Below the pieces are notes generated by a model. The model did not search any database. It had not been told where the DNA came from and saw only the letters and a program-made list of their open reading frames with translations. 64,000 nucleotides of DNA, taken from Methylicorpusculum sp. (GTDB taxonomy: Bacteria > Pseudomonadota > Gammaproteobacteria > Methylococcales > Methylomonadaceae). The DNA lies in contig NZ_JAUSBX010000036.1 in the NCBI RefSeq assembly GCF_030651835.1, forward strand, positions 1 through 64,000. Direction: 5' to 3'. Below are positions 53,657 through 62,514 of this stretch, piece by piece. The first letter of the stretch is position 1, and every line of letters starts with the position of its first letter. The translations under genes were made by a program, and so were the position numbers.

Positions 53657-54637
53657 CTATAACAAATCGGGATTCACTTTTCTAACTATTTGCACGGCAT
53701 AATTGCCGTCCGACAATCCCACTTTTCCTTCAAAAACAGGGACAGTCTGAGAGTTAAGACGCACCAGTTCGGGCATATCAATCGGAATCACATCCCCCTT
53801 TTTGAAATGCATCACATCTCTGACCGTTACCGTTTTTTCTACCAGGATACTCTCCAGTGTCAGGTTGACACCCATGACCGTTTTGCGTAGCGACTCCTGC
53901 CAGCGGCCGTCAGTTTCGCCCCGGTCACTGGTGACTTGATCCAACAACTCTCTGATCGGCTCAACCATCGAGTAAGGTAAAACAATATTGATATCACCTC
54001 CGCCACCGTCAAGTTCGACGTGAACCGTCGAAATCACAACAATTTCGGAAGGACTGACAATGTTGGCAAATTGGGGATTGACCTCAGAAGTCATGTATTC
54101 AAATTCCAATGCCATAACCGGCTTCCATGCTTCAAAAAGATCTTTGAAAATCATATCCAGGAACAATCGGATGACGCGCATTTCGGTTGGCGTAAACTCG
54201 CGACCTTCAACCTTATTATAAAATTGTCCGGTTCCTCCGAAAAAATTATCGACCGCAGTAAAAACCAACCGGGGTTCCATAACAATCAGAGCCCTTCCCC
54301 GCAGAGGCATGAAGCGAACCACATTCAAGTTTGTTGGAACATATAGCCCTTGTATGTACTCTGAAAATTTCTGAACCTGAATACCTGAAATGGAAATTTC
54401 CGCTGCTCGCCTTAAAAAATTGAACAAGGTAACCCGAAAGTAACGGGCAAATCGCTCATTGATCATTTCCAGGGTCGGCATCCGCCCCCGAACTATTCGC
54501 TCCTGACTGGTAAAATCGTAAGCCCGGGTCCCTCCCCTGTTCGCCGAATCATCCGTTTCGGTTTCAATAGCACCATCATCGACACCATGCAGCAGTGCAT
54601 CGATTTCTTCTTGTGAGAGCAGGTCAGCAGTTGACAT
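53657..54637 (-). CDS. fliM: Flagellar motor switch protein FliM
   Basis: A 326-residue protein with the N-terminal CheY-binding segment (DLLSQEEIDALLHGVDD), the middle CheC-like domain (TLEMINERFARYFRVTLFNFLRRAAEI) and the C-terminal SpoA domain (EKTVTVRDVMHFKKGDVIPIDMPELV). It lies three bases from fliL. Confidence 0.95.
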   Translation of the reverse strand: MSTADLLSQEEIDALLHGVDDGAIETETDDSANRGGTRAYDFTSQERIVRGRMPTLEMINERFARYFRVTLFNFLRRAAEISISGIQVQKFSEYIQGLYVPTNLNVVRFMPLRGRALIVMEPRLVFTAVDNFFGGTGQFYNKVEGREFTPTEMRVIRLFLDMIFKDLFEAWKPVMALEFEYMTSEVNPQFANIVSPSEIVVISTVHVELDGGGGDINIVLPYSMVEPIRELLDQVTSDRGETDGRWQESLRKTVMGVNLTLESILVEKTVTVRDVMHFKKGDVIPIDMPELVRLNSQTVPVFEGKVGLSDGNYAVQIVRKVNPDLL

Positions 54638-54639
54638 GG

Positions 54640-55185
54640 CTATTGCATAACAAAAGCAGTAAAAAACACTTCTTTAAGGCGATCACTTCCTGACATTTTT
54701 TTCAACACATTACCCACTTCGAGTTTCATCGCTTCTTTGAGTTTTTCCTTGCCCTCACGCGAGGCCAAGTCTTCGCCGCTCTGGGAACTTATTAACATCA
54801 GTAAATTGTTTCTAATCATGGGATCATGTTTTTTCAGAGCATCTAAGGTTTCCTGACCTTTGACCATCAGCGACACTGAAATCTGGATCAACCGAATGGA
54901 AGAACCTCGGGGAAAGTCCACAATGAGAGGTTTACTCATATCGTAGTAAAGACTTTCTAATTTCACTCCCGCACTATCAACTTCATCATCAGCTTTACCC
55001 TCTTTTTCTGCTTTTTTATCTGAGTTTTCAATTGACTCCTCGGTTTCAGCTCCGGAATCCCCCATCAAAAAGAAATAAGCGCCCGCACCACCGCCAATCA
55101 AAAGGACCAGAATTACAATGATGATAATTAATTTTTTTGAGGACTTTTTTTCTTCACCCTCAATAGGTTGAGCTTTTTCAGCCAT
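54640..55185 (-). CDS. fliL: Flagellar basal body protein FliL
   Basis: A 181-residue protein with one N-terminal membrane helix (about 19-42), an acidic linker and the periplasmic FliL domain (SLMVKGQETLDALKKHDPMIRNNLLMLISSQ). It supports stator function. It is the first gene of this leftward operon; fliK and the upstream structural genes usually next to it are absent. Confidence 0.9.
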   Translation of the reverse strand: MAEKAQPIEGEEKKSSKKLIIIIVILVLLIGGGAGAYFFLMGDSGAETEESIENSDKKAEKEGKADDEVDSAGVKLESLYYDMSKPLIVDFPRGSSIRLIQISVSLMVKGQETLDALKKHDPMIRNNLLMLISSQSGEDLASREGKEKLKEAMKLEVGNVLKKMSGSDRLKEVFFTAFVMQ

Positions 55186-55216
55186 ATCGAAAATCCTAAA
55201 TTTTTACTAACATAGT

Positions 55217-55234
55217 ATGCAAAAAACAAACCAG
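55217..55234 (-). promoter_or_regulatory. Candidate sigma-54 promoter of the fliL operon
   Basis: Reading leftwards the sequence is CTGGTTTGTTTTTTGCAT, which has the GG and GC dinucleotides exactly ten bases apart as required at -24 and -12. It lies about 32 bases before the fliL ATG. Sigma-54/FleQ control of this operon is usual in polar flagellates. Confidence 0.5.
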
Positions 55235-55455
55235 AACAACATAATGATATTGATACTCAGAACCGGACACCGCTTCTCGTTTCGTAACTCATTAATAAAA
55301 ATATATTTTTATATACTATGACAATGAAACAAGATCATTCTTCACATCTCGCGGCACCGTGCAGACGTCATTTTTTTGACACAACACCGGCTCAATCGCC
55401 AACAAACATCAAAGTATAGAAGATAGTGGGACTTACTGCTTAAACGGTTTTCTTC

Positions 55456-55531
55456 GGCAGCAAGTCCCAATTTGATGATAAAAAAAGGGGGCGTAAGCTT
55501 TGCGGGGACGTCGGCAGCAGTGACGCTGCCG
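55456..55531. repeat. MITE-like repeat, family 1, half copy
   Basis: It begins GGCAGCAAGTCCCAATTTGA, continues with GGGGGCGTAAGCTTTGCGGG and ends with the hairpin GGCAGCAGTGACGCTGCC. This equals one end plus the central hairpin of copy 1 at 8924-9086. The other half is absent, replaced by unrelated sequence. Confidence 0.6.
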
Positions 55532-55728
55532 GATTCAGATACCATGAACCAATGGAAGCTTAGCATCCCGGTTCGTATGACGTAGATTCAGGGTAGCTGA
55601 AAGCGTTTGCTAGGTTGGATGAAGTTTTGGGTATTTCTTGCTTTTTGTCGAAAATGCGCTTGTCTGTTAAAAAAGTCCCGACTGATGAATCCGGATAGTT
55701 ATTTTTTTATTTTCCCCCGCATCGCATC

Positions 55729-56664
55729 CTAAATAAACACCAGCAGTAAGGCCAGTAGCGCGATTGAGGCAAACTGCCATCGCCTGTCGACCCAGATATC
55801 TTTGTTAACCGCTAAAGTTGCTGATTGAAGCGCCTGATTAAACGCTGCTGTATCGGTCAAGCGTTGATACCCCAACCCGGTCTCTGCCGCCAATTGTTTC
55901 AAATAAGGCTCATGCAAGCGGCTCAAATGTTCCGAACCCACCGCAGCCTCGCTGCCGAAAGGCGCATTGCGGGCATCGTAGCCTTGAATCGATTCCGGAT
56001 TCAGATCCGATTCGCCAAATGTTGAACGCTGCGGTACATCATCGGCGCTATAAAACCCGACACGTTTGCCTTGCTGATCAAATTTCGGGATGGGTTTCGC
56101 TTCCAGCCCACCAACCCCCACGATCAAACCTCCAATCTTGTCTTTGACGATTGAAAAATCAGGTCGATAACGCGTATTGAGCGGTGGTGCCTCATGTCCG
56201 TCCGAGATAAATATCAAACGGGTTTCCTTGTCGTCTTTCAACATTTCCAGGGTATTCAATAAACCCTGTGCAATCCGGCTATCAGCCGCCCAGGCCGATT
56301 GCCAATCCAATGCAGCAATGGCGGCATCCAGTTCATTAAAACCGGAGCACACTTCAATCGGCTGAAATAACAGTGACGATCGCCGCTCGGTAAAAACACC
56401 CAAACCCACTTTTGACTGGCACGGCAAGCTCGTCAAAAGCTCACGCAATGTCATTTTGACATACTCGAGACGACTGATGATTTCACCGTTATAACGGTAA
56501 TCTTCGGTGTTCATGCTCCGGGTAATATCAACAATGAATGTCATCTGATAAACCGGACCCGATTGCTTGACCCTGGGAAACAGAAACAGCAGAACCAAAG
56601 CCAATAGCGCCAAGGCTATACACCAAAAACGAAAGTCTTTCAGACTATTGCGGTTAACAATCAT
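55729..56664 (-). CDS. mxaL: MxaL, VWA-domain protein for methanol dehydrogenase maturation
   Basis: A 311-residue membrane-anchored protein: one N-terminal helix (about 13-32), a von Willebrand A domain with the metal-binding motif DITRSMNTEDY and later LIFISDGHEAPP, and a C-terminal membrane helix. In methylotrophs mxaA, mxaK and mxaL are needed to insert calcium into methanol dehydrogenase. ATG 56664 follows GAGAG; upstream codons overlap mxaK. It ends the cluster. Confidence 0.87.
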   Translation of the reverse strand: MIVNRNSLKDFRFWCIALALLALVLLFLFPRVKQSGPVYQMTFIVDITRSMNTEDYRYNGEIISRLEYVKMTLRELLTSLPCQSKVGLGVFTERRSSLLFQPIEVCSGFNELDAAIAALDWQSAWAADSRIAQGLLNTLEMLKDDKETRLIFISDGHEAPPLNTRYRPDFSIVKDKIGGLIVGVGGLEAKPIPKFDQQGKRVGFYSADDVPQRSTFGESDLNPESIQGYDARNAPFGSEAAVGSEHLSRLHEPYLKQLAAETGLGYQRLTDTAAFNQALQSATLAVNKDIWVDRRWQFASIALLALLLVFI

Positions 56665-56688
56665 GGCCACTCTCAGCGATACCAACCA

Positions 56689-57246
56689 TTACGGCAAACC
56701 TCGTGGAAAACCCGGCACTGTCGTCCATAACCGGGTTTTCCTGTTTTCCTTGGCATCGGCTTTGATGGTGATTCTGTCCATTTCCGGCGCTATCCGCATC
56801 GCCACCTCAAGATTGTATTTCGCATCCCAAAACTGACTGTCCAACGCAAGCGCTTGCCGGTAAGCCTGCTTTGCCAATGCGGCCAGGGGAAGTGCATCGT
56901 TGATCGCCATTTGTTCAGCCCGTTCAACTGTTTGCGTTAAATAAAGATTACCCAGGTTATACCGGGTTTTAGCCTGAAAGCTTGGGCTGCCCTGATCCAG
57001 AATTAAATTGAGCGTCGCCAAGGCTTCATCATAGCGGCCTTTTTCCCTTAAATAGACGGCTCGTGCCAAGCGCACTTCCGGCGAGGCCTTCACGACTTTT
57101 TCAATGGCAATATCGTGACCGGACAAAAGTCGGTTGATCCAGGTGTTTTCATTGTGAATTTGCAGCAATGTCCAGGCTTGGATCATAAAAACCAGCATAC
57201 TGACGCTGAATATTCCCCACAACACGGTATTTTTTATTATTCTCAT
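56689..57246 (-). CDS. mxaK: MxaK, methanol dehydrogenase maturation protein
   Basis: A 185-residue protein with an N-terminal membrane helix (about 7-27) and TPR-like helices (VRLARAVYLREKGRYDEALATLN, ARYNLGNLYL, LAKQAYRQALALDSQFWDAKYNLE). It is required with MxaA and MxaL for calcium insertion. ATG 57246 overlaps the mxaC stop (ATGA). Confidence 0.85.
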   Translation of the reverse strand: MRIIKNTVLWGIFSVSMLVFMIQAWTLLQIHNENTWINRLLSGHDIAIEKVVKASPEVRLARAVYLREKGRYDEALATLNLILDQGSPSFQAKTRYNLGNLYLTQTVERAEQMAINDALPLAALAKQAYRQALALDSQFWDAKYNLEVAMRIAPEMDRITIKADAKENRKTRLWTTVPGFPRGLP

Positions 57247-58229
57247 GACCGATTCACCTCGCACAGTTTCAACACCAGCAATAAAGCAATCATCAGACTG
57301 GCCCATTGATAACAAAGCCCTGATAAATCCTGCTTGGGTAGGCGTTCAAAATAATGTAACGGACGATTTTCCAGTTTATCGATATCGTCAATAGCCGATT
57401 GCAAACCTTCAGGAGACTCGGCTTCATAAACGTGATAAGGCACATTCAAACTAGAAAAAAACAAATGCAGATACTTTTCCGGCAAGGCCTGGGCATTGTC
57501 ATCACGCGAATTATCAGGTTTTTCATGAATACCGGGGCTGTTGGCCGTCCGTAAAAAAACCCAATATAAATGGATAGGCTGTTCCTTGATTAACGTGCGC
57601 AAGGCTTGCTCACTGTCTGAATCAATTGCAGCTGCCCCGTCGGAAACCAAAACCACAATCCGGGTTCCTGAAGTCGGCTGCTCGTCAAAAAAAGACAAGG
57701 CCATGGCCAAACCTTTGCTGACATGGGTATAAGCCAATGCCGGTGTCGCTGTCGCGGCGATCGCGGCATGCAGCGCCTGCTTATTTTCGGTCAGCGGCAT
57801 GACAAACAAAGGTGCCGTGCTGAACTCGGCAATACCCATCAAATCATGAACACGTTTGTCGATAAATTCAGTCAACAGTCTTCTTGCGGCCGAAGATTTG
57901 GACTCTTCCTGATCATTCATCGGAGCTTTGCCGGCAAATGTGGTATCCATGCTGTTACTTCTATCCAACAGCAGCACGATATGGGCACCCTGACCAATCC
58001 GCTCGATGCGTTGTTCTTTTAAATATAAGCCGGACAAACCCAGTATTAACAAACCAATCGCCGCCATACCAATTAAGCGAATGAAGACTGAAAGCAAGGT
58101 CGAGAGAGCATCACTGGGCAGGATAGCCAGCCAAGGATAACCTTGCGGTTTGATGCCGGTTCTCAGCAGAGGCACTGTCATCAAAAGCAATCCGGAAAGA
58201 AGCCACGGTGTATCGAAATTAATCAGCAC
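57243..58229 (-). CDS. mxaC: MxaC, VWA-domain protein of the methanol dehydrogenase cluster
   Basis: A 328-residue protein with membrane segments at both ends and a von Willebrand A domain containing LLLDRSNSMDTTFAG and VVLVSDGAAAID. GTG 58229 is the start, just after the mxaA stop (58233) and preceded by AAAGAGG inside mxaA. It probably works with MxaS, MxaL and the ATPase MxaR in enzyme maturation. Confidence 0.87.
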   Translation of the reverse strand: MLINFDTPWLLSGLLLMTVPLLRTGIKPQGYPWLAILPSDALSTLLSVFIRLIGMAAIGLLILGLSGLYLKEQRIERIGQGAHIVLLLDRSNSMDTTFAGKAPMNDQEESKSSAARRLLTEFIDKRVHDLMGIAEFSTAPLFVMPLTENKQALHAAIAATATPALAYTHVSKGLAMALSFFDEQPTSGTRIVVLVSDGAAAIDSDSEQALRTLIKEQPIHLYWVFLRTANSPGIHEKPDNSRDDNAQALPEKYLHLFFSSLNVPYHVYEAESPEGLQSAIDDIDKLENRPLHYFERLPKQDLSGLCYQWASLMIALLLVLKLCEVNRS

Positions 58230-58232
58230 AAC

Positions 58233-59171
58233 TCAGCCTCTTTCCAGTTCAACACAGCGTTGACACAATCTTCTCAGCGCGGACCATTCATCAGCACCGA
58301 CAGACGGATTGCCACCGAAAAAATAATCGTTGGAAAAATTAAAAAACCACTCCAAATCGGGGCCTATTTCTTTGAACTCCGGCCTTCGTCTGTAAAACTC
58401 TGACAAGCGGTGCTTAAACAGGGGTTTATGGTTCAACTGATTGAAAGCTTGATGAATAATCATCAAAGCCAAACCCAGTTCATTGGGCTGCAGTTTTTTT
58501 AACTGCCTGTTTGCCCGACTAAAAATGCTGCGCCTTGAAAAACCAATGAAATAGCCGTAACGAAAGGCTAATAGCCAGCCGCTGATCATGCCTAACGCTA
58601 AACTACCCGATAAGGCACGCCATGCATTCTGCGAAGAAATGAGGGTGGGCGTTGCATCGGGCCGCCGATATGTGTTGCCGTCCTCTTTTCTGACCCCCAA
58701 TTCATGAATTGGTGACACGGTAAATGGCCACTCGGGCACCAGCTGTTCAATCGACTGCTCACCTTGTTTGAACCGAAGTGTGAATCCGGGAATAGACAAC
58801 ATTTTGACTTCCAGCGGCGCGTAAAAGACCTGATACGTCAACTCGATTTCAGACAGATGCTCTGAAACTGGCCGAACAGTAATTTGATCGACTGAAAGCC
58901 AGCGATTAAGATCACCTTTGGTTGGCAGACTTGCCGACTCCAAATGGATACCGGACCGGGTTTCTATTATTAGCCGATGCCGTATTTTATCGCCTATCAC
59001 ATAACCAAACGGCTTAGGCGTCTCAAATTCAAATCGTTCGATAGGCGGAGGCAGTCCTTCTGAACAGGCAACCAGTAAAAACAATGAATACACCAGAAAA
59101 AAGCGGCCATATTTTAATATTTGACTGATAAAACATTTATCTGCGCTATAAAAGGGACCGGCTGATCTCAT
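58233..59171 (-). CDS. mxaA: MxaA, methanol dehydrogenase maturation lipoprotein
   Basis: A 312-residue protein whose N-terminus ends in a lipobox-like LLVAC near residue 36, followed by a periplasmic beta-rich domain, one membrane helix (about 185-205) and a cytoplasmic C-terminus rich in arginine (NRQLKKLQPNELGLALMII). Required with MxaK and MxaL for calcium insertion in methylotrophs. ATG 59171 overlaps the mxaS stop (ATGA). Confidence 0.82.
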   Translation of the reverse strand: MRSAGPFYSADKCFISQILKYGRFFLVYSLFLLVACSEGLPPPIERFEFETPKPFGYVIGDKIRHRLIIETRSGIHLESASLPTKGDLNRWLSVDQITVRPVSEHLSEIELTYQVFYAPLEVKMLSIPGFTLRFKQGEQSIEQLVPEWPFTVSPIHELGVRKEDGNTYRRPDATPTLISSQNAWRALSGSLALGMISGWLLAFRYGYFIGFSRRSIFSRANRQLKKLQPNELGLALMIIHQAFNQLNHKPLFKHRLSEFYRRRPEFKEIGPDLEWFFNFSNDYFFGGNPSVGADEWSALRRLCQRCVELERG

Positions 59172-60019
59172 AATGCTCTCGCCTGAAAATAACGGGTGAC
59201 TTCTTCAGATTGATAACCTTGGTTTATAAACAACGGTTCTGTGCCTAACGATCTGAAACACTGTTGTAAGTCGGCTTTTCGTTGAACGTAGGCTTCAATA
59301 ATTTGTTTTTTGTACGCCGGTCTCATCAGTAAAGTGCGGGTAGCTCCGTTTTCCTTGTCTTTAAATTTGACGATACCCCATTCCGGCAAATCCAAATAAG
59401 ACGTCTCATTCCACAACACAACAGGAACGACCGTATGCCTGTTCAGTTGCGGCAGCAGCGCTTTGAGCAGAGTCAGATCAAAGTGAAAATCGGAAATCAA
59501 AAAAATCAATGCGTGTTGTGAAGCTATGAGTGCAGGCGTTTTGAGCAAGCCGGAACTGGATCCAACCGGTGTTAATTCAGCCAACTGTCCGGCCATTTTT
59601 TGGACGATCCCCCAATGATGGCCGGCCGGAATATGCCACTTGCCACTGACATCAGCATCACAGCCGATAAAACCGAAACGGTCGCCAACCTGATAAGCCG
59701 AAAGCGCGGCCGAAAGCATAAATTCGGACATAACTCGCATCAAAGATGATTGCCCTTGCATCCCCATGGACCCCGACAAATCGGCGATCATGTAAAGTGT
59801 GGTTTGTGAGTGCTGTTGAAAGACTTTGACCCGATAGGATTGGAATGGATTAAGCAGGCTGGCTCTCAAATCGATGCGCCGGGTATCGGGATTAGCCATC
59901 AACGGCACATGCGTCTTGAACAGCTGACCCGCGCCTGTCAGTCGTCCCGGATGCGCTCCGGGATAAATAGGGGTTGACGGCTGCCCCAGACGATAAATAA
60001 AGGGTGTGGTAGAAAACAT
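59168..60019 (-). CDS. mxaS: MxaS, DUF58-type protein of the methanol dehydrogenase cluster
   Basis: A 283-residue DUF58/VWA-like protein with IDLRASLLNPFQSYRVKVF and the MIDAS-type metal site MIADLSGSMGMQGQ. DUF58 proteins work with MoxR ATPases such as the neighbouring MxaR. It lies between the unnamed membrane gene and mxaA. Confidence 0.87.
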   Translation of the reverse strand: MFSTTPFIYRLGQPSTPIYPGAHPGRLTGAGQLFKTHVPLMANPDTRRIDLRASLLNPFQSYRVKVFQQHSQTTLYMIADLSGSMGMQGQSSLMRVMSEFMLSAALSAYQVGDRFGFIGCDADVSGKWHIPAGHHWGIVQKMAGQLAELTPVGSSSGLLKTPALIASQHALIFLISDFHFDLTLLKALLPQLNRHTVVPVVLWNETSYLDLPEWGIVKFKDKENGATRTLLMRPAYKKQIIEAYVQRKADLQQCFRSLGTEPLFINQGYQSEEVTRYFQARAL

Positions 60020-60040
60020 CGATAAACCAAGACAAATGCG

Positions 60041-60667
60041 CTATTGATCGGTAATCAAATGAACAAATAAACCGCTGATCACTAAATAAGCCGGTAAAGC
60101 AAATTTAAGCGGTGTTTTTATCAACCAATTAATAAGGCCTGACACCTGTTGATCGTCATGGTTATAAATCGCTTCGCCCAATAGCCAAAGCAAGGTATTA
60201 GCCAAACACAGAGCCAACAAAACAAAGAAACCAATGTCGCTGAATAAAAACGATTTGGACGCCAGCAGCGTGACTTTTTCGCTGGCATGTAAAAAATTGG
60301 CCACCAAGATACCGATCATCAATGCCCCTTCATCAAAAGCCACAACGAAGAACGTATAGGTCAGTTGTCTCAGTTTTTTAACTGTTATTTCGAAACGGTT
60401 CAGATGTTCGGCCAGATAGATAAGCGGCAAGCTGGCACACAGTAACAACAAGCCGATAACCGACAGCAAAATCCAGAACTTATAACCCACCGCGTCATTG
60501 ACCGCATTCGTGTAATAGGCCGCATATGCCACCTCAGCGTATTTATCCAGCGCTGTAGCCACATAGGAGCCGATAAAACCGACACCGGCCCAAGTTAAAT
60601 AAGTTGCTTTTAGATGCTTTAATCCTGCTTTGGGAATAATAATCGCCAAGTATTTTTGATAATTCAT
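60041..60667 (-). CDS. Unnamed integral membrane protein in the mxa cluster
   Basis: A 208-residue protein with about five hydrophobic segments (TYLTWAGVGFIGSYVATAL, FWILLSVIGLLLLCASLPLIYL, GALMIGILVANFL, GFFVLLALCLANTLLWLL, FALPAYLVISGLFVHLI). ATG 60667 (MNYQKYLAII) is the only ATG near the frame start. It sits between mxaR and mxaS, where Methylobacterium has no gene, and on the same strand, so a role in methanol dehydrogenase maturation is possible. No family was recognised. Confidence 0.75.
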   Translation of the reverse strand: MNYQKYLAIIIPKAGLKHLKATYLTWAGVGFIGSYVATALDKYAEVAYAAYYTNAVNDAVGYKFWILLSVIGLLLLCASLPLIYLAEHLNRFEITVKKLRQLTYTFFVVAFDEGALMIGILVANFLHASEKVTLLASKSFLFSDIGFFVLLALCLANTLLWLLGEAIYNHDDQQVSGLINWLIKTPLKFALPAYLVISGLFVHLITDQ

Positions 60668-60720
60668 GGGCTTACGGTTAATCTGAAAAAACAGGTCCAA
60701 AAAAACTCAGGGTGGCTGAT

Positions 60721-60799
60721 TGGGAGGATGGATAAGCGACAGCACATCCACCTTTAACAGCATTAGCGGATGCGGCAGGTGGCTTATCCGTCCTACAAC
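60721..60799. repeat. Dispersed palindromic repeat, family 2, copy b
   Basis: GGGAGGATGGATAAGCGACA, then AGCACATCCACC, the TTTAACAGCATTAGCGGATG core, and GGTGGCTTATCCGTCCTACA match copy a at 6336-6410. GGATAAGC pairs with GCTTATCC. It lies between mxaR and the membrane-protein gene. Confidence 0.65.
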
Positions 60800-60853
60800 G
60801 GCCTTTCATTTGCAGAGGTGATGCCCAAGTTTTCATGAACGTTAGGGTTCTGG

Positions 60854-61873
60854 TTATGGTGCAGCCACAGCGTCAAGAATGCCGTTGATCAGTTGGGGCA
60901 TCAGTTCATCTTTCCGGTAGGCATAAACCGGCGCCAGAAAAATCCGGTGCGCCATGGTTACGTGATAAACCGCTTGAACATCCTCGGGCAGCAAAACGGT
61001 TCTGTTATTCAACCAGGCCCTGACTTTTGCGGCTTTAATGAAATAACTCATACCGCGCGGGCTTGCTCCTGCCTGTATCAATGACGGCATCTCCACGTCA
61101 CTTAATTTCACACCGTATTGACCAGGATCAGCGCTGGCCTTCCATAAATCCAGCGCATAGCTGCGCAGTCTTGGGCTGGGCTCCAGTGTTTTCTGGATAA
61201 GACCGGAAATGTCGTTCAGCTCATAATATTTGAGCGAATCGCGGTCAATACCGGCAATCAATGAATCGACATCATGAAAGCGCGGATTGAACATCAGCTC
61301 ATCCAGCACGGCATCATCAACCGGGGTGTTGACATTGATTTCCATCAAAAACCGGTCGCGGGCCGCGGCCGGTAATTCGAAAGTTTCTTCTCTTTCCACC
61401 CGATTGCGATCAGCAAAAACCTGGATATGCGGAAAACGATATTCTCGGTTAAAGGCGCTGACGCTGCCTTCTGACATAGCCCTTAATAACAGCGAATGAA
61501 CCTGAGGCCGTGCCCGGTTAATCTCATTAAAAAAGAAAGTCGACAATTGCTCACCTTCCTTGAGCAAAGGCCCGGGATCGACACAGGGCCGGCCTTCTTG
61601 GTTTAAATAGGTGTAATAAATAAGGTCGGCGGGCATCAAATCGATAGTGCCTTCAATCCGTTGATAGCTGCCTCCCAAGCCCTGTGCAACCGCTCGCAGC
61701 AACGTAGTTTTGCCGACGCCGACACCGCCTTCCAGCAAAACATGGCCTCGCGCAAAAATAGCGATCAGCACATTTCTGATTGTGGCTGATTGCCCAATGA
61801 CGACCTGATTGATGTTGCTTTCAAACTGAAGCGCTTTATCGCGCCAGTCAGTGAATAAAGAATCTGTTTTCAT
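60854..61873 (-). CDS. mxaR: MxaR, MoxR-family AAA+ ATPase
   Basis: A 339-residue MoxR ATPase with Walker A LEGGVGVGKTTLL, the FFNEINRARPQVHSLLLRAMSE Walker B region, and sensor-type motifs (LPAAARDRFLMEI). MoxR proteins act with VWA proteins to mature metal-containing partners, here methanol dehydrogenase. ATG 61873 is chosen because upstream codons lie in a terminator hairpin; an ATG at 61987 would be an unusual extension. Confidence 0.9.
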   Translation of the reverse strand: MKTDSLFTDWRDKALQFESNINQVVIGQSATIRNVLIAIFARGHVLLEGGVGVGKTTLLRAVAQGLGGSYQRIEGTIDLMPADLIYYTYLNQEGRPCVDPGPLLKEGEQLSTFFFNEINRARPQVHSLLLRAMSEGSVSAFNREYRFPHIQVFADRNRVEREETFELPAAARDRFLMEINVNTPVDDAVLDELMFNPRFHDVDSLIAGIDRDSLKYYELNDISGLIQKTLEPSPRLRSYALDLWKASADPGQYGVKLSDVEMPSLIQAGASPRGMSYFIKAAKVRAWLNNRTVLLPEDVQAVYHVTMAHRIFLAPVYAYRKDELMPQLINGILDAVAAP

Positions 61874-61879
61874 AGTTTT

Positions 61880-61913
61880 AAAAAAAGCCCCGGCGCATGG
61901 CTGTGCCGAGGCT
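61880..61913 (-). terminator. Intrinsic terminator or attenuator before mxaR
   Basis: On the minus strand AGCCTCGGC (61913-61905) pairs with GCCGGGGCT (61894-61886) with one mismatch, followed by a TTTTTT run. It lies between mxaI and mxaR, so it can end the abundant mxaFJGI transcript while allowing some readthrough to mxaR and later genes. Confidence 0.7.
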
Positions 61914-62217
61914 ATAAAGTCTATTAGTCTTAATAACACATTTGAAACCGTCAACGACTGCCGGCGTTTGGGTTTCGGAGAAAACATAAAAGATTCCTGT
62001 AACCATTAAGCGAAGACATCAACCGATGCTGTAAAACACATTGGCGGGGTCTGCTTAGTCCCCTAATCCAAGCTTGATAATTTCAGATGACTTTTATATT
62101 TAGGATCTGCAATCCTTTGCAGAATTGGTATTTGCCGGATGGATAACGTTTCGTAAGTTGAGCGGAATGTTAACCCTAACCCAATCTGCGCCCCATTGAC
62201 TCCATCTTGCAAAAAAT

Positions 62218-62499
62218 CTAGTTTTCTTCTATTTCATAAACAAATTTCCCGGTTTCGATTAAATGCTTCGTGCGTTTTTCGTTACGGGCTTCCATTTCCT
62301 TGATCGATTGGGCTTGTTTATTCAATTCGTTAGCATCGTGTTTCGGATCGTATTTACTTCCCGCTACCTGCGCCGGAAAGCCGGGTTTGGGCTCCCAGCA
62401 AACACCCGGCTCCTTGCAGTTGGTTCCGTCATAAGCCGAGGCCGAAAATGACATCACTGAAGCTAATGTCATCATGCTGATAGAAATTAATTTGTTCAT
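62218..62499 (-). CDS. mxaI: Methanol dehydrogenase small (beta) subunit MxaI
   Basis: A 93-residue exported protein. Signal peptide 1-22 (ending FSASA), then the mature YDGTNCKEPGVCWEPKPG segment with the subunit's disulphide cysteines and a long lysine-rich helix (KYDPKHDANELNKQAQ). It forms the alpha2beta2 methanol dehydrogenase with MxaF in the periplasm. It follows mxaG by 15 bases. Confidence 0.94.
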   Translation of the reverse strand: MNKLISISMMTLASVMSFSASAYDGTNCKEPGVCWEPKPGFPAQVAGSKYDPKHDANELNKQAQSIKEMEARNEKRTKHLIETGKFVYEIEEN

Positions 62500-62514
62500 G
62501 TTTAACTCCTTAAA

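Larger units (their letters stand above)
55186..55728. other. 543-base spacer between the flagellar operon and the mxa cluster
   Basis: No gene is seen. It holds the candidate sigma-54 promoter and 5' leader of fliL, an AT-rich stretch (about 55290-55320), a half copy of the family 1 repeat, and the 3' region of mxaL. An mxaD gene, which follows mxaL in Methylobacterium, is not present. Confidence 0.6.
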
